64,000 nt of DNA from Eubacteriaceae bacterium (GCA_017551505.1 JAFZLL010000008.1:1-64000); one strand, 5' to 3'. Positions 45,048-56,211 are shown, numbered from the stretch's first letter. Notes: generated from the letters alone by a model not told the origin. Numbers and translations are program-made.

Positions 45048-46592
45048 TCATTCCCACTCCACTGTGGCAGGAGGTTTTGAAGTGATGTCGTATACGACGC
45101 GCGTCACTTCGGGTATCTCATCAGCGATGCGCCGGCTCGCGGTCGCAAGTACATCATAGGGCAGGCGCGTCCATTCTGCGGTCATGAAGTCGTCTGTGCT
45201 CACTGCCCGCAGGGCCACTGTGGCGCCGTAGGCTCTGGAATCGCCTTTGACTCCGACGCTTTTGGTATCCGTGAGCACTGCGAAGTATTGGTCGGGATAA
45301 TCGGCCCCGGCTTTGTCTACTTCCTGGCGGAAGATTGCGTCGGCCTCTCTGAGTATCCTCAGTTTATCCCCGGTTATCTCTCCGCTTACCCGCACGGCCA
45401 GTCCCGGACCCGGGAACGGCTGACGCTTTACGAGCTCGTCCGGCAAGCCCAGCATGCTGCCTGCTCTGCGGACTTCGTCCTTGAACAAATCCCTGAGCGG
45501 CTCAACTATGGATCCAAAGGATATGTTCTCAGGCAGTCCGCCCACGTTGTGGTGGCTCTTTATAGTGTCCGCTCCGCCTTTTCCGCTCTCCACCACGTCC
45601 GGATAGATCGTTCCCTGAGCCAGCACATCGATGTGTCCGAGCTTTAAGGCTTCTTCCTCGAAAACGCGTATGAATTCCTCCCCGATGATCTTTCTCTTCT
45701 TTTCCGGGTCCGTTACGCCCTTGAGTTTTCCCAGAAACCTGTCTGCGGCGTTGACGCGGATGAAATGCGCACCATAGTGATCCTTGAAGATGTTTTCGAC
45801 GTAATCCCCTTCATCCTTGCGCATCATGCCGTGATCGACGAAGACCATATGGAGTCCGCTTCCGATTGCGCGGGAGAGGAGTGCGGCCGTGACAGAGGAA
45901 TCCACCCCGCCTGACAGAGCCAGGAGGACTTTCTTCCCCTTGAGCTGTTCGGAATACTTTGCGACCGATTCAGATATGAAATCATCCATCTGCCAGCGGC
46001 CGGTGCAGCCGCAGATCCCGAAGAGGAAGTTGCTGAGTATCTTTTCACCGTATTCCGTGTGCTCAACTTCAGGGTGGAACTGCACTCCGTACAGTTTTTT
46101 ATCATTATTGGCTATGGCAGCTATTGGGCAGCTGTCTGTATGCGCAATGGCCTCGAACCCGCCGGGGACCGAGACTATCCTGTCCCGGTGGTTCATGAAA
46201 CATATACTCGTTACGGGCACGCCGGCAAAAAGGGCGTTTTCTGTGACTGTGACTTTTGTACTTCCATATTCGCCTTCTTCCGCGCTGGCCACTTTCGCCC
46301 CTGTAAGGTATGCCATCAGCTGCACGCCGTAGCATATGCCGAGTATCGGGATGCCGAGATCAAATACCGCAGGATCGAAGCTCGGTGAGCCGGCGGCGTA
46401 CACGCTCGCAGGCCCGCCCGTGAAGATTATTCCGGCGTATCCTTCATTTCTTATCTCTTCCGCCGTGATCCTTCTGTAGTCCTTTATCTCGGCGTAGACG
46501 TGCTGGTCACGCACGCGGCGGGCTATCAGCTGGTCATACTGTCCGCCGAAATCAAGAACGAGTATCTTTTCCGCGGCATCCTCTGATGTCAT
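45048..46592 (-). CDS. guaA: GMP synthase (glutamine-hydrolysing)
   Basis: The 514-aa enzyme makes GMP from XMP. The N-terminal glutaminase has [12 protein letters not shown] with nucleophile Cys and [14 protein letters not shown]; the C-terminal ATP pyrophosphatase has [16 protein letters not shown] and the dimerization tail ending KPPATVEWE. It overlaps purB by four bases (ATGA). It is the last gene of the purA-purB-guaA operon. Confidence 0.97.
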   Translation of the reverse strand: MTSEDAAEKILVLDFGGQYDQLIARRVRDQHVYAEIKDYRRITAEEIRNEGYAGIIFTGGPASVYAAGSPSFDPAVFDLGIPILGICYGVQLMAYLTGAKVASAEEGEYGSTKVTVTENALFAGVPVTSICFMNHRDRIVSVPGGFEAIAHTDSCPIAAIANNDKKLYGVQFHPEVEHTEYGEKILSNFLFGICGCTGRWQMDDFISESVAKYSEQLKGKKVLLALSGGVDSSVTAALLSRAIGSGLHMVFVDHGMMRKDEGDYVENIFKDHYGAHFIRVNAADRFLGKLKGVTDPEKKRKIIGEEFIRVFEEEALKLGHIDVLAQGTIYPDVVESGKGGADTIKSHHNVGGLPENISFGSIVEPLRDLFKDEVRRAGSMLGLPDELVKRQPFPGPGLAVRVSGEITGDKLRILREADAIFRQEVDKAGADYPDQYFAVLTDTKSVGVKGDSRAYGATVALRAVSTDDFMTAEWTRLPYDVLATASRRIADEIPEVTRVVYDITSKPPATVEWE

Positions 46593-48004
46593 ATCGTGAT
46601 ATCCTCCACTTTTCTGTCAGCATCTTTTATAATGGGCTGTATCATTTCCACAAAGCGCTCTACCTGTTCTTCGCTCCTGCCCGTGAATTTTTCCGGGCTC
46701 ATCAGAGCCTTCATCTCGTCCGCAGTCATCCCGAATTCCCCGGTGGCGGCAAGCATGTCTATCAGATTGCAGTCCTTGCCGTCGCGCAGGGCTCTGGTGG
46801 CCTCCATCGAGCATGAGCGTATGATCTCGTGAAGATGCTGCCTGTCGCCCCCGCGGCGAACACCTTCCATCAAAAGGTTCTCCGTCGACAGGAAAGGCAT
46901 GTAATCCTCTACGGCTTTGCGGGTGAGCTTCTCGTTGACGATGAGCCCGTCCGTCACATATGCTGCCAGGCGGAGGATCGCATCCGCAGCCAGGAAGCCT
47001 TCGGGCATCGAGATGCGGCGGTTGGCGGAATCGTCCAGCGTCCTTTCGAGCCACTGCAGCGACGCCGTATCTGAGGCGTTGCCCGCGTTGTTCATAAGGT
47101 ACCTGGCCAGAGAACACATACGCTCGCAGTGCATGGGGTTCCTCTTGTAAGCCATGGCGGAGGACCCGACCTGCCCGGAGGCAAAAGGCTCTTCGATCTG
47201 CCCGTCGTGCTGCAGCAGCCTGATATCACCTGCCATCCGGTAGCAGCTCTGAGCGACGGAGGACAGCGCGTTGAGTATTCTGCTGTCCTGTTTGCGCGGA
47301 TATGTCTGGCCGCATACGGGGAAGATCTCCTTAAAGCCGAAGTCTTCGGCAATCATCTGATTCATCTGGTCGATCTTGGCGGTATCTCCCTCGAAAAGAT
47401 CGAGGAAGCTCGCCTCGGTGCCCGTGGTCCCGCGGCAGCCGAGGAACTTCATGCTGCTCAGGACGAAATCGACTTCCTCCAGATCGGCCAGGAAATCCTG
47501 CATCCAGAGCGTGGCCCTTTTCCCCACGGTCACGGGCTGGGCCGGCTGGAAATGGGTATAGCCCAGCGTCGGCATCCCTTTGTATCTGGTCGCGAAATCG
47601 GCCAGCACCGCCAGTACCTTCACCAGCCCTGCGCGTATATGCTCCAGCGCGCTGCGGTAGATTATCAGGTCGGCGTTATCGGTCACATAGCAGCTGGTCG
47701 CCCCCAGGTGGATGATGCCTGCGGCATTGGGTGCCGCGACGCCGAAGGTGTAGATGTGGGCCATCACGTCGTGGCGCACCTCCGCCTCTCTTTGGGCTTC
47801 CAGCTCGTAATCTATATCGTTTATATGCGCTTCCAGCTCCTTGACCTGCTCTTCGGTTATCGGAAGCCCCAGTGCGCTCTCCGCTTTGGCCAGGGACACC
47901 CACAGCCTGCGCCATGTGGTATAGCGGGCATCGTCGGAAAAAAGGCGGAGCATTTGATCGGAAGCGTATCTCTTTGACAGAGGAGATTCAAATATATCGT
48001 GCAT
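46589..48004 (-). CDS. purB: Adenylosuccinate lyase
   Basis: The 471-aa enzyme splits adenylosuccinate and SAICAR to fumarate plus AMP or AICAR. The fumarase/aspartase signature is [16 protein letters not shown], and [17 protein letters not shown] and [10 protein letters not shown] hold catalytic histidine and threonine/serine regions. The helical core is full length. It serves both the de novo pathway encoded at 53.5-59.8 kb and the AMP branch. Confidence 0.97.
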   Translation of the reverse strand: MHDIFESPLSKRYASDQMLRLFSDDARYTTWRRLWVSLAKAESALGLPITEEQVKELEAHINDIDYELEAQREAEVRHDVMAHIYTFGVAAPNAAGIIHLGATSCYVTDNADLIIYRSALEHIRAGLVKVLAVLADFATRYKGMPTLGYTHFQPAQPVTVGKRATLWMQDFLADLEEVDFVLSSMKFLGCRGTTGTEASFLDLFEGDTAKIDQMNQMIAEDFGFKEIFPVCGQTYPRKQDSRILNALSSVAQSCYRMAGDIRLLQHDGQIEEPFASGQVGSSAMAYKRNPMHCERMCSLARYLMNNAGNASDTASLQWLERTLDDSANRRISMPEGFLAADAILRLAAYVTDGLIVNEKLTRKAVEDYMPFLSTENLLMEGVRRGGDRQHLHEIIRSCSMEATRALRDGKDCNLIDMLAATGEFGMTADEMKALMSPEKFTGRSEEQVERFVEMIQPIIKDADRKVEDITI

Positions 48005-48007
48005 GGC

Positions 48008-49285
48008 TCAGTCCTTTATCAGATAGCTTTCCCTTTCGGCGCCGACGGAAACGTAGGTCACCCTGCAACCTGCGGTCTTTTCGATGAAATCGACATAGTC
48101 CTGAGCGGCCTTCGGCAGGTCTGACCACCTGCGCGCGCCTGAGATGTCGCAGTTCCAGCCGTCCATGTATTCGATCACGGGTGCGGCGCTGTCCAATAGT
48201 GTCGGGAATGGGAACTTGTCCGTCTGCTTTCCTTCCGAGACATATGCTGTGCATACTGGGATCTTTTCCATATAGCTCAGGACGTCAAGCTTAGTTACGG
48301 CGATCTCGGTAGCCCCCTGCTTTTCCACGCCGTAGGCCGTGGCAGGCGCGTCGTACGCCCCGACCCTTCTTGCGCGGCCGGTAGTGGCTCCGTATTCCCC
48401 GCCGGCTTCCCTCAGCCTGTCGGCTTCATCGCCGAACATCTCGGAGACGAAGGCCCCTTCTCCCACGCATGTGGAGTAGGCTTTTACTACGCCCATTATC
48501 CTGTCTATCTTTACCCCGGGATAGCCCGACCCGATCGGCGCATAAGCCGCCAGCGTATTGGATGAAGTCGTGAAGGGCACGATTCCGAAATCAACGTCCT
48601 TCAACGCGCCGAGCTGTGCTTCAAAGAGGATGTTCTTACCCGCCCTGTCGGCATCCTTCAGGAATTCACCGGTATCGCAGACGAACGGGGAGAGCTTAAC
48701 GGCGTAATCTGCGATCCACCTGTCCAGCATCTCCTCTGTATAGGGTTCAGCCCCGTATACGTTCTTTATCGTCAGGTTCTTCCATTCCATGATTTCCATG
48801 AGGTGCTCCTTAAGAGCCTTCAGATCCCTGACCTCGCCGGCGAGGGCGGTTTTTTTCTGATATTTGTCGGAATAGAAGGGTGCGATGCCCTGCTTTGTGG
48901 AGCCGTACTGCTTATCTTTCAGGCGTGCCTCCTCCAGCCCGTCCTGCTCGCGGTGCCAGGGCAGCAACAGGGAAGCCCTTTCGCTTACTTTAAGGTTTTC
49001 CGGCGTGATCTTCACGCCCTTTCCCATGACGGCGGCCATCTCGGAAGCAAGGCTCTCCGCATCCAGGGCAACTCCGTTCCCGATTACGTTCACTATCCCG
49101 TCGCTCAGGATCCCGGAGGGCAGCAGATGCAGGGCGAATTTCCCTTTCTCGTTCACTACGGTATGGCCGGCGTTGGCCCCTCCTTGATAGCGGACAACGA
49201 CGTCGTATTCCTTCGTGAGAAGATCCACCATACGTCCTTTCCCTTCATCTCCCCAGTTGATTCCCACTATCGCGCAGTTTGACAT
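48008..49285 (-). CDS. purA: Adenylosuccinate synthetase
   Basis: The 425-aa GTP-dependent enzyme makes adenylosuccinate from IMP and aspartate. Signatures are GINWGDEGKGRMVDLL (P-loop with catalytic Asp), QGGANAGHTV, and GATTGRARRVGAYD. GGAGG lies before ATG 49285. An extended -10 (TGATATAAT, 49326-49334 on the minus strand) next to the glnN stop gives it its own promoter; no terminator separates it from glnN. Confidence 0.97.
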   Translation of the reverse strand: MSNCAIVGINWGDEGKGRMVDLLTKEYDVVVRYQGGANAGHTVVNEKGKFALHLLPSGILSDGIVNVIGNGVALDAESLASEMAAVMGKGVKITPENLKVSERASLLLPWHREQDGLEEARLKDKQYGSTKQGIAPFYSDKYQKKTALAGEVRDLKALKEHLMEIMEWKNLTIKNVYGAEPYTEEMLDRWIADYAVKLSPFVCDTGEFLKDADRAGKNILFEAQLGALKDVDFGIVPFTTSSNTLAAYAPIGSGYPGVKIDRIMGVVKAYSTCVGEGAFVSEMFGDEADRLREAGGEYGATTGRARRVGAYDAPATAYGVEKQGATEIAVTKLDVLSYMEKIPVCTAYVSEGKQTDKFPFPTLLDSAAPVIEYMDGWNCDISGARRWSDLPKAAQDYVDFIEKTAGCRVTYVSVGAERESYLIKD

Positions 49286-49331
49286 GATTGATCCTCCATA
49301 GACATCAAAAATATAATTACGTTATATTATA

Positions 49332-51422
49332 TCACGTTGTCCAGAACATAAGCTCGCCGTAAGACGGAAGAGGCCAGAAAGAAGAAGCTGTTGATACTTC
49401 CGCGCTGTCGCACTGTCTTCTCAGCTCGTCCATTAAGGGAATGACCTCGTCCCTGACTGCAGCGGCTTCGGACAGTGCATCCTTCTGCGTGACCAGTTTT
49501 ACCGCTTCTCCCAGCGCGCGGGAAGCTTCATATATAGAGTCTGCCTCTTCAGAGAGCTCCTTGACCATAGCCTTTTCAAAGCGGCAGTCGAGGCCTTCGA
49601 GCACATCCATCTTTGCTGCGGCGCCTTGCGCAAGGTCCGCGGCGTATCCTTCGACCGCAGGTATGATGAGCTTCATGGCCATGTCCTCCATGGTCCTTGC
49701 CTCGATGAGCACGGTCTTGCAGTAATTCTCCAGAAGGATCTCGTAGCGGGACTTCAGTTCGGTCTCGGTATATACCTTCATGGAAGTCAGCATCTTTACG
49801 TTCTTTTCGTCCAACAGGTGAGGGAGCGCGTCGGGAGTTGTGCGGTAATTCGACAGCCCGCGTTTTACGGCCTGTTCCGGCCAGGATGCATCGTATCCGT
49901 TTCCGTTGAAGATTATCCTCTTGTGCGCTTTTACGGCCTCCACGATGACGTTGTGGATCTCAGTTGCCTTGTCCGGTGCGGCTTCGATGCGGTCTGCGAA
50001 TTCTTTTAAGGTGGCTGCAACGGCGCTGTTGAGCATGGTGTTGGCTGCGGCTATGCTCTGGGATGAACCAGGCATGCGGAATTCGAATTTGTTGCCTGTA
50101 AAAGCGAAGGGGGACGTGCGGTTGCGGTCTGTCGTGTCGCGGCGTATACTGGGCAGTACGTCAGTTCCGAGGCTCATGGTGCGCTTGAGGCTCTTGGCAT
50201 CCGGCGCGGCGTCGGCCAGCGAATCGAGAAGGGCAGTCAGGTCTTCTCCCAAAAAGACAGAGACCACAGCGGGAGGCGCTTCGTTGGCGCCGAGCCTGTG
50301 GTCATTTTCAGCCGATGCTACAGATATCCTGAGAAGGTCCTGATAGTCGTCCACGGCCTTTATGACTGCCGTGAGGAAAAGCAGGAACTGCAGATTTTCT
50401 TTCGGGGTGTCCCCAGGGGAAAGGAGATTTATCCCTGTATCCGTAGCCAGGGACCAGTTGTTGTGCTTGCCTGAGCCGTTCACTCCGTTGAATGGTTTTT
50501 CGTGCAGAAGGCATACCAGACCGTGCTTTTCCGCGGTTTTTTTCATCACATCCATCACCAGCTGGTTCTGATCCGAAGCCAGATTGGCGGTGGAATATAT
50601 GCAGGCAAGTTCGTGCTGGGACGGCGCCACTTCATTGTGCTCCGTCTTTGCTGCTATGCCCAGCTTCCAGAGCTCCACGTTTACCTCTTCCATGAAGGAT
50701 GCCACGCGGGATTTGATAGCTCCGAAGTAATGATCGTCCATTTCCTGCCCTTTCGGCGCGGGAGCCCCGAAGAGGGTTCTGCCGGTGTAGCGGAGGTCCG
50801 GCCTTTTTTTATATGCTTCGAGCGGGACCAGGAAGTATTCCTGTTCGGCACCTGCCATCGGACGAACGTTTTTGACGCTCCTGTTTCCCATGAGCTTAAG
50901 TATCCTGACGGCCTGTTTAGAAACTGCGCTCATCGATCTGAGGAGGGGCGTTTTCTTGTCCAGAGCTTCGCCGGTGTATGCACAGAACGCGGTGGGAATG
51001 AACAGTGTCTTACCGCGTATGAATGCGTAAGAGGTGGGGTCCCATGCGGTATAGCCTCTGGCTTCAAAGGTCGCCCTAAGACCACCGGAAGGGAACGAAG
51101 ACGCGTCAGGCTCGCCCTGTATGAGCTTGCTGCCGGAAAAATCCATTATAGCTTCCCCTTCCGAAGAAAGCTCGATAAAGGAATCATGTTTTTCCGCGGT
51201 AAGGCCGGTCATCGGCTGGAACCAGTGGGTAAAGTGAGTGGCGCCTTTTTCAATAGCCCAGTTCTTCATCGCGAAAGCTACGGCGTTTGCCACGTCTATG
51301 TCCAGTTTTTCCCCGTGTTCGATCGTTCTCATGAGGGAAACGTAGATCTCCGGAGAAAGGCTCTTTTTCATTTCCTTTTCTCCGAACAGGCTGCATCCAA
51401 AATAGTCTGGTAACTTTTTCAT
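49332..51422 (-). CDS. glnN: Glutamine synthetase type III
   Basis: The 696-aa protein is the large GSIII form: [15 protein letters not shown] at the N-terminus, [20 protein letters not shown] (metal site), [10 protein letters not shown], and the [12 protein letters not shown] active-site segment. GSIII is typical of Bacteroides and Clostridia. It makes glutamine from glutamate, ammonia and ATP. ATG 51422 was chosen because AAGGAAGG is 8 nt away; 51428 is too close. A LysR gene is divergent from it. purA-purB-guaA follow in the same direction. Confidence 0.95.
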   Translation of the reverse strand: MKKLPDYFGCSLFGEKEMKKSLSPEIYVSLMRTIEHGEKLDIDVANAVAFAMKNWAIEKGATHFTHWFQPMTGLTAEKHDSFIELSSEGEAIMDFSGSKLIQGEPDASSFPSGGLRATFEARGYTAWDPTSYAFIRGKTLFIPTAFCAYTGEALDKKTPLLRSMSAVSKQAVRILKLMGNRSVKNVRPMAGAEQEYFLVPLEAYKKRPDLRYTGRTLFGAPAPKGQEMDDHYFGAIKSRVASFMEEVNVELWKLGIAAKTEHNEVAPSQHELACIYSTANLASDQNQLVMDVMKKTAEKHGLVCLLHEKPFNGVNGSGKHNNWSLATDTGINLLSPGDTPKENLQFLLFLTAVIKAVDDYQDLLRISVASAENDHRLGANEAPPAVVSVFLGEDLTALLDSLADAAPDAKSLKRTMSLGTDVLPSIRRDTTDRNRTSPFAFTGNKFEFRMPGSSQSIAAANTMLNSAVAATLKEFADRIEAAPDKATEIHNVIVEAVKAHKRIIFNGNGYDASWPEQAVKRGLSNYRTTPDALPHLLDEKNVKMLTSMKVYTETELKSRYEILLENYCKTVLIEARTMEDMAMKLIIPAVEGYAADLAQGAAAKMDVLEGLDCRFEKAMVKELSEEADSIYEASRALGEAVKLVTQKDALSEAAAVRDEVIPLMDELRRQCDSAEVSTASSFWPLPSYGELMFWTT

Positions 51423-51481
51423 TCTCATTTCCTTCCTTATTATTCTGATGGTCTTTTTCTTCCGGAAAAAAAACAAGAAAC

Positions 51482-51510
51482 ATTGTACTGCGTACAGATG
51501 TTATTGTAAA
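51482..51510 (-). promoter_or_regulatory. glnN promoter
   Basis: On the minus strand TTTACA (51505-51510) and TACAAT (51482-51487) have a 17-bp spacer. The palindrome TGTAC-tgc-GTACA (51484-51496) covers the -10 side and could be the site of the divergent LysR protein. Confidence 0.65.
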
Positions 51511-51565
51511 ATACATATAATAATATAATTACCATATATAATATGTATAGTAAAAGGATGTGGAT

Positions 51566-52465
51566 ATGGAACTGCGGACGCTCTCCTATTTTGTAACTGT
51601 AGCCGAAGAGCTCAACATCTCCAGGGCGGCTGAAAAGCTCAATATGAGCCAGCCTCCTTTAAGCCTCACGATACGCAATCTCGAGGAGGAGCTGAACACG
51701 GAGCTGTTTATCAGAGGCAAAAGGAAGCTCGCAATCACGGAAGCAGGGGAGCTGCTGTACCGAAGGGCAAAGGAGATCCTGGATCTGTCAGGGAAAGCGG
51801 CTGAGGAGATACGCTCCATGAAGGACGGCATGACAGGTACCATCGCTTTGGGGCTGGTTGAAGGTATGGCCCCGGATTTCGCCGGGGCATGGTTCGCGGG
51901 ATTTTCCCGGGAATATCCCAAGGCGCGCTTCCGCATCCTGGACGGCAACAGTGATGATCTGATCGAAAAGCTCAGGAGCGGAATAATATCCCTGGCAGTC
52001 ATCACCGCTCCCTACGATTCGTCACTGTTGAACAGTTTCTCGGTCGGGACCGGAGACATGTACGCAATGATGAGCAAGGACCACCCGCTTGCCAGAGAGG
52101 CCGGCGAGAGCGTGACGATAAGGCAGCTTGCCGATCAGCCTCTCATCGTGCCGAGCCGCAGAGCCACGATAGATATGATATTGAAATGGTTCCGCGAGAT
52201 AAAATGCGAGCCAAACATAGTCTGCGAAATGGACAGCTATCTGGACGCAGCGGCGCTGGCTGGAAGAGGGATGGGCGTATCGATCTTCCCCCAGACTTCG
52301 TACATAGGCAACACTTCCCTGGTGTTCAAGAAGATAGGGGGTGCCGGAAGGAACGTGGACTACCTTTTCGTGTGGCGAAAGGGCCATCCCCTGCCAACCA
52401 TAGAGGAAAAGTTCATCGATTATGTGAGACAGGCGGCACAGGGGCAGGCGCGGATGACCCCGTAA
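51566..52465 (+). CDS. LysR family transcriptional regulator
   Basis: The 299-aa protein has the LysR N-terminal helix-turn-helix (LRTLSYFVTVAEELNISRAAEKLNMSQPPLSLTIRNLEEELNT in part) and a periplasmic-binding-like effector domain beginning TIALGLVEG. The ATG at 51566 was preferred over GTG 51560 for its spacing to AAAAGGA. Its divergence from glnN suggests that it regulates glnN, the usual LysR layout, but this is inference. The effector is unknown. Confidence 0.9.
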   Translation: MELRTLSYFVTVAEELNISRAAEKLNMSQPPLSLTIRNLEEELNTELFIRGKRKLAITEAGELLYRRAKEILDLSGKAAEEIRSMKDGMTGTIALGLVEGMAPDFAGAWFAGFSREYPKARFRILDGNSDDLIEKLRSGIISLAVITAPYDSSLLNSFSVGTGDMYAMMSKDHPLAREAGESVTIRQLADQPLIVPSRRATIDMILKWFREIKCEPNIVCEMDSYLDAAALAGRGMGVSIFPQTSYIGNTSLVFKKIGGAGRNVDYLFVWRKGHPLPTIEEKFIDYVRQAAQGQARMTP

Positions 52466-52551
52466 CCCGTCTTGCCCTGCGGTATAATAAAGTATCCTGT
52501 ATCCCGCTTCTGCCGTCAGGCAGGCGGGAGAAAAAATGAAAGGAGGAAGCT

Positions 52552-53304
52552 ATGGGCGTATTGTCAAATGAGGTATTAGATCAGTTAAGGGAAAGGAAAT
52601 CGGTGAGGGTGTTCACCGGCCAGGAGGTGAGCGCCGAGGTGAAGCAAACCCTTTTGGCCAGCGCTGTGGAGGCTCCTACTGCCGGGAATCAGCAGCTTTA
52701 TACGATCCTGGATATTACCGATGAAGAACTGAAAAAGAGGCTTTCCGTGCTTTGCGACAATCAGGCTTTCATTGCCTCGGCACCCCTCGTGCTGATTTTC
52801 TGTGCGGATATGCTCAAATGGCTCGACGCATACAGGGAGGCAGGGCTCGAACCCAGGCCTGCCGGAGCAGGCGACCTGTTCATCTCTCTGGATGACGCGC
52901 TGATCGCCGCTCAGAACGTAGTCACGGCGGCTCAAAGTCTTGGCCTTGGCTCCTGCTATATAGGTGACATCATGGAAAACTGCGAGGCTGTCCGGGAGGC
53001 GCTGTGCCTGCCGGAAATGATCTTTCCTGCGGCGATGCTGGTGATAGGATACCCTACGCAGCAGCAACTCAACAGGACAAAGCCAGCACGTTTCCCGATG
53101 GATTATGTCGTCATGGAAAACACATACAGGCGCAGGACCGGGCAAGATCTGAGGGAGATGTTCAGGAAGGATACCGAGCCGGCGGGCAAAAGCTTTGAGG
53201 AATGGATCGAAGCCTTCTGCAAGAGGAAGTATGAATCAGGGTTCTCCTGCGAGATGACCCGCTCGGTGGAGAAGTATCTGGAAGATTACCGGAGCAGGGG
53301 ATAG
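52552..53304 (+). CDS. Nitroreductase family protein (NfsA-like)
   Basis: The 250-aa FMN enzyme has the N-terminal R-x2-R-x-F segment (RERKSVRVFTGQEV), APTAGNQQLYTI, SLDDALIAAQNVVTAAQSLGLGSCYIGDI (flavin-binding region) and a C-terminal helical part typical of NfsA/FRP-type oxidoreductases. It probably reduces quinones, nitro compounds or flavins with NAD(P)H. AAAGGAGGA precedes the ATG. It follows the LysR gene by 86 bases and may be co-regulated. Confidence 0.9.
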   Translation: MGVLSNEVLDQLRERKSVRVFTGQEVSAEVKQTLLASAVEAPTAGNQQLYTILDITDEELKKRLSVLCDNQAFIASAPLVLIFCADMLKWLDAYREAGLEPRPAGAGDLFISLDDALIAAQNVVTAAQSLGLGSCYIGDIMENCEAVREALCLPEMIFPAAMLVIGYPTQQQLNRTKPARFPMDYVVMENTYRRRTGQDLREMFRKDTEPAGKSFEEWIEAFCKRKYESGFSCEMTRSVEKYLEDYRSRG

Positions 53305-53406
53305 GACCGCTCAGAAAATGCCTCGCGGAACAAGCCGCCATAAGCCGGCCCCGCCGATATACTTCGAATTTTTTAAATTTCCAGCCGGGGCGGGAGACAT
53401 AATTTA

Positions 53407-53435
53407 TTGATAACCTACCGCTCATTTGCTATATT
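53407..53435 (+). promoter_or_regulatory. purE operon promoter
   Basis: TTGATA (53407-53412) and TATATT (53430-53435) are 17 bp apart. The leader of about 85 nt shows no purine riboswitch core and no clear PurBox pair. Confidence 0.55.
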
Positions 53436-53524
53436 ATTAGTATGATCGGCAATCGGGGCAGCAGTTCCTTCAGGGGGATTACAGCTGCACTTTTATATTT
53501 CCGTTGCCGTTACGGAGGTCACTT

Positions 53525-54016
53525 ATGAAAAAAGTAGCCGTTATCATGGGCAGTGACAGCGATCTTCCGGTCGCACAGAAAGCTATAGATGTATTGAAGG
53601 CTTTCGGCGTGCCCTTTGAGGCAAGGGTCATGTCTGCCCATAGGACTCCCGATGCTGCCGCGGCATTTGCCGATAAAGCTGAGGAGAACGGATTCGGAGT
53701 CATAATCGCCCTGGCGGGTATGGCCGCGCATCTGGCCGGAGCTTTCGCCGCGAGGACCGTCATCCCCGTCATCGGAGTGCCTGTGAAATCCTCATTCGAA
53801 GGAATGGATGCACTGCTGTCAACTGTACAGATGCCTTCGGGCATACCTGTTGCCTCCGTAGCTGTTGACGGAGCCAAGAATGCCGCGTATCTCGCTGTTG
53901 AGATACTCGCATTATCAGACAGCAAACTGCACGACGGACTTGTTTCATACAGAAAGCAAGCCAGTGAGGAAGTGGCCGCCAAGGACGCCAAGGTGTCCTC
54001 GATGTTCAAAGACTGA
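53525..54016 (+). CDS. purE: N5-carboxyaminoimidazole ribonucleotide mutase
   Basis: The 163-aa protein carries MGSDSDLPVAQKAIDVL, the AHRTPDAAA catalytic histidine region, and the IGVPVKSS and QMPSGIPVASVAVDG segments. No purK is adjacent, so it may use CO2 directly (class II activity) or rely on a purK elsewhere; the sequence around AGMAAHLAG looks like class I. ATG 53525 has GGAGG. It is the first gene of the operon purE-C-F-M-N-PurO-AICAR formyltransferase. Confidence 0.93.
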   Translation: MKKVAVIMGSDSDLPVAQKAIDVLKAFGVPFEARVMSAHRTPDAAAAFADKAEENGFGVIIALAGMAAHLAGAFAARTVIPVIGVPVKSSFEGMDALLSTVQMPSGIPVASVAVDGAKNAAYLAVEILALSDSKLHDGLVSYRKQASEEVAAKDAKVSSMFKD

Positions 54017-54065
54017 CCTGGACAGGGTATCATCATATTTTATTTTTTAATCAGGGGGATCTAAA

Positions 54066-54749
54066 ATGACCAGAAAGCTCGTTTACACGGGAAAAACGAA
54101 GGATGTGTTCGCTCTTGACAACGGACATTACCTGCTGAAATTCAAGGATGACGTCACAGGCACCGACGGCAAGTTCGATCCTGGCGCCAATACGGTCGGC
54201 CTCTCCATAGAAGGAGTCGGCAAGGTCAATATCAGGATGTCCGTCTATTATTTCGAGAAGCTTATCGCCGCAGGGGTAAAGACGCACTACATCAGCGCCG
54301 ACGTCGACAACGCCGAAATGGAAGTAGTCCCTGCCAAACCTTTCGGACACGGGCTGGAGGTCGTCTGCCGCCGCAAGGCAGTGGGCAGCTTCTACCGCCG
54401 TTACGGCGAGTACTGCGAGCTGGGCCAGGATCTCCCGTATTACGTAGAGACGACCTTTAAGAATGACGAGAAGGATGACCCCCTGGTCACCCCCGACGGG
54501 CTCGTGGTGCTGGGCATCATGGATATGGCTCAGTATGAATCCCTCAAGGAATCCACCCAGAAGATCACGGCCATCATCGCTGACGATATGGCTTCCCGCG
54601 GGCTGGAGCTCTACGACATAAAGTTCGAGTTCGGCGTGGCCGACGGTCAGGTCATCCTCATCGACGAGATCGCTTCAGGCAATATGAGGGTATATAAGGA
54701 CGGCGAATACATCGAGCCGATGGAGCTGTCCAGGCTTTTCTTCGAGTAA
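54066..54749 (+). CDS. purC: SAICAR synthetase
   Basis: The 227-aa enzyme joins CAIR and aspartate with ATP. Signatures are [39 protein letters not shown], and [21 protein letters not shown] with the SAICAR synthetase pattern 2-like region. It is slightly short but complete at both ends. The spacing to purE is 49 bases with GGGGG upstream. Confidence 0.95.
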   Translation: MTRKLVYTGKTKDVFALDNGHYLLKFKDDVTGTDGKFDPGANTVGLSIEGVGKVNIRMSVYYFEKLIAAGVKTHYISADVDNAEMEVVPAKPFGHGLEVVCRRKAVGSFYRRYGEYCELGQDLPYYVETTFKNDEKDDPLVTPDGLVVLGIMDMAQYESLKESTQKITAIIADDMASRGLELYDIKFEFGVADGQVILIDEIASGNMRVYKDGEYIEPMELSRLFFE

Positions 54750-54774
54750 AAGAAGAGACATAAGGGGAAAATCT

Positions 54775-56211
54775 GTGGGAGAGAACATTCATGAGGAGTG
54801 CGGGGTCTTCGGCGTATTCGCGGACAAGCAGTTCGACGCCGCGAATTACTGCTACTACGGCCTTTTCGCGCTCCAGCACAGGGGGCAGGAGTCCTGCGGC
54901 ATCGTTGTGAACGATGACGGGGTCTTCAACGCCCATATAGACAAAGGCATAGTGGATGACGTCTTTACATCCAGGGTCATGGAATCATTTGACAACGGCA
55001 GGATGGCAGTGGCCCACGTGCGCTACGGGACCAAGGAGACTGCCGGAAAGCGCGACGCACAGCCGATCGTCGTCAGCCATCATAAGGGAAACATCGCTCT
55101 ATGCTACAACGGGGCGATCAACAATGCCTATGAGCTGAGGATAGAGATGGAAGAGACCGGCAGCATGTTCCATACCAATTCCGAAGCCGAGATCATCACC
55201 AACGTAATCGCCAGGGAGAGGTTGACCAGCGCTTCCACCGAGGATGCGGTCTACCGCGCCATGGACAAGATCAAAGGGGCATACTGCGTAGTCATGATGT
55301 CCCCCACGAAGATGATCGCTTTCAGGGACGAGCACGGCTTCCATCCGCTGTGCTACGGCATCACCGATGACGGCGTATATGTGGTCGCCTCCGAGACCTG
55401 CGCTCTGGACGCAGTCGGCGCCCGCCTGATACGCGATGTAAGGCCTGGAGAGATAATCGTCTTTGAAAAGAACGGGGTCAGGAGCCTCACCGGGCACTGC
55501 GGCAAGTCTCCAAGGGCACTGTGCATTTTCGAATATATCTATCTGGCACGTCCGGACAGCGTGATCGAAGGCTGTTCCGTCCACAAGGCAAGAAGGAAGG
55601 CCGGAGAGATGCTGGCCAAGCTCTTCCCCGTGGATGCGGACGTGGTCATAGGCGTGCCTGATTCGGGCCTGGACGCGGCTATCGGATACGCCAAGGAAAG
55701 CGGCATCCCCTACGGTATCGGATTTGTCAAGAACAAATACATAGGGCGCACTTTCATCGTGCCCGGCCAGCACCTCAGGGAGGACAGGGTAAAGATAAAG
55801 CTCAATCCCATATCGGATACGGTGGATGGGAAAAGGATCGTGCTTATAGACGACTCCATCGTCAGGGGCACGACCAGCACCCGCATCGTCCGCATGCTCA
55901 GGGAAGCAGGGGCTAAGGAGATACATATGAGAGTGTCCGCGCCGCTGTTCGTCAATCAGTGCTTCTACGGTACCGATATAGAGTCCCGTGAAGCTCTCAT
56001 TGCCAACCGTTTCCCGGTAGAGCAGATACCGGAGGTCATCGGGGTGGACTCGCTGGGATTCCTGCCTCTGGAGAACGTGAGGGACATCGTCGTCGACGGC
56101 GACAACAAGGGCTTCTGCACCGCATGCTTCGACGGTAAGAACCCCACAGAGATAGACCAGACCGTAAAGGGCTTCAAGTATTCTAAAAAAATCAAGCAGG
56201 GAGATGATTGA
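54775..56211 (+). CDS. purF: Amidophosphoribosyltransferase
   Basis: The 478-aa enzyme makes phosphoribosylamine from PRPP and glutamine, the committed step. It starts with a short propeptide (MGENIHEE) before the nucleophile Cys9 (ECGVFGVF), as in the Bacillus type that holds an Fe-S cluster. LQHRGQESCGI and the PRPP loop VLIDDSIVRGTTSTRIV are present, and further cysteines near the end (GFCTACFDG) could ligate the cluster. The GTG start follows GGGGAAAA. The stop overlaps purM (TGATG). Confidence 0.96.
   Translation: MGENIHEECGVFGVFADKQFDAANYCYYGLFALQHRGQESCGIVVNDDGVFNAHIDKGIVDDVFTSRVMESFDNGRMAVAHVRYGTKETAGKRDAQPIVVSHHKGNIALCYNGAINNAYELRIEMEETGSMFHTNSEAEIITNVIARERLTSASTEDAVYRAMDKIKGAYCVVMMSPTKMIAFRDEHGFHPLCYGITDDGVYVVASETCALDAVGARLIRDVRPGEIIVFEKNGVRSLTGHCGKSPRALCIFEYIYLARPDSVIEGCSVHKARRKAGEMLAKLFPVDADVVIGVPDSGLDAAIGYAKESGIPYGIGFVKNKYIGRTFIVPGQHLREDRVKIKLNPISDTVDGKRIVLIDDSIVRGTTSTRIVRMLREAGAKEIHMRVSAPLFVNQCFYGTDIESREALIANRFPVEQIPEVIGVDSLGFLPLENVRDIVVDGDNKGFCTACFDGKNPTEIDQTVKGFKYSKKIKQGDD

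Noticed and set aside
47129-47977. 282-codon plus-strand frame opposite purB
   Set aside because: It is a shadow of purB with cysteine- and histidine-rich, non-protein-like composition.
50502-51413. 303-codon plus-strand frame opposite glnN
   Set aside because: It is antisense to a full-length GSIII and its length is explained by codon bias of the real gene.
53436-53524. Purine riboswitch before purE
   Set aside because: The conserved three-way-junction core (TATA...GTTTCTAC...TA) is not present in the leader.
55099-55926. 275-codon minus-strand frame opposite purF
   Set aside because: It is antisense to conserved PurF and has no start signal.
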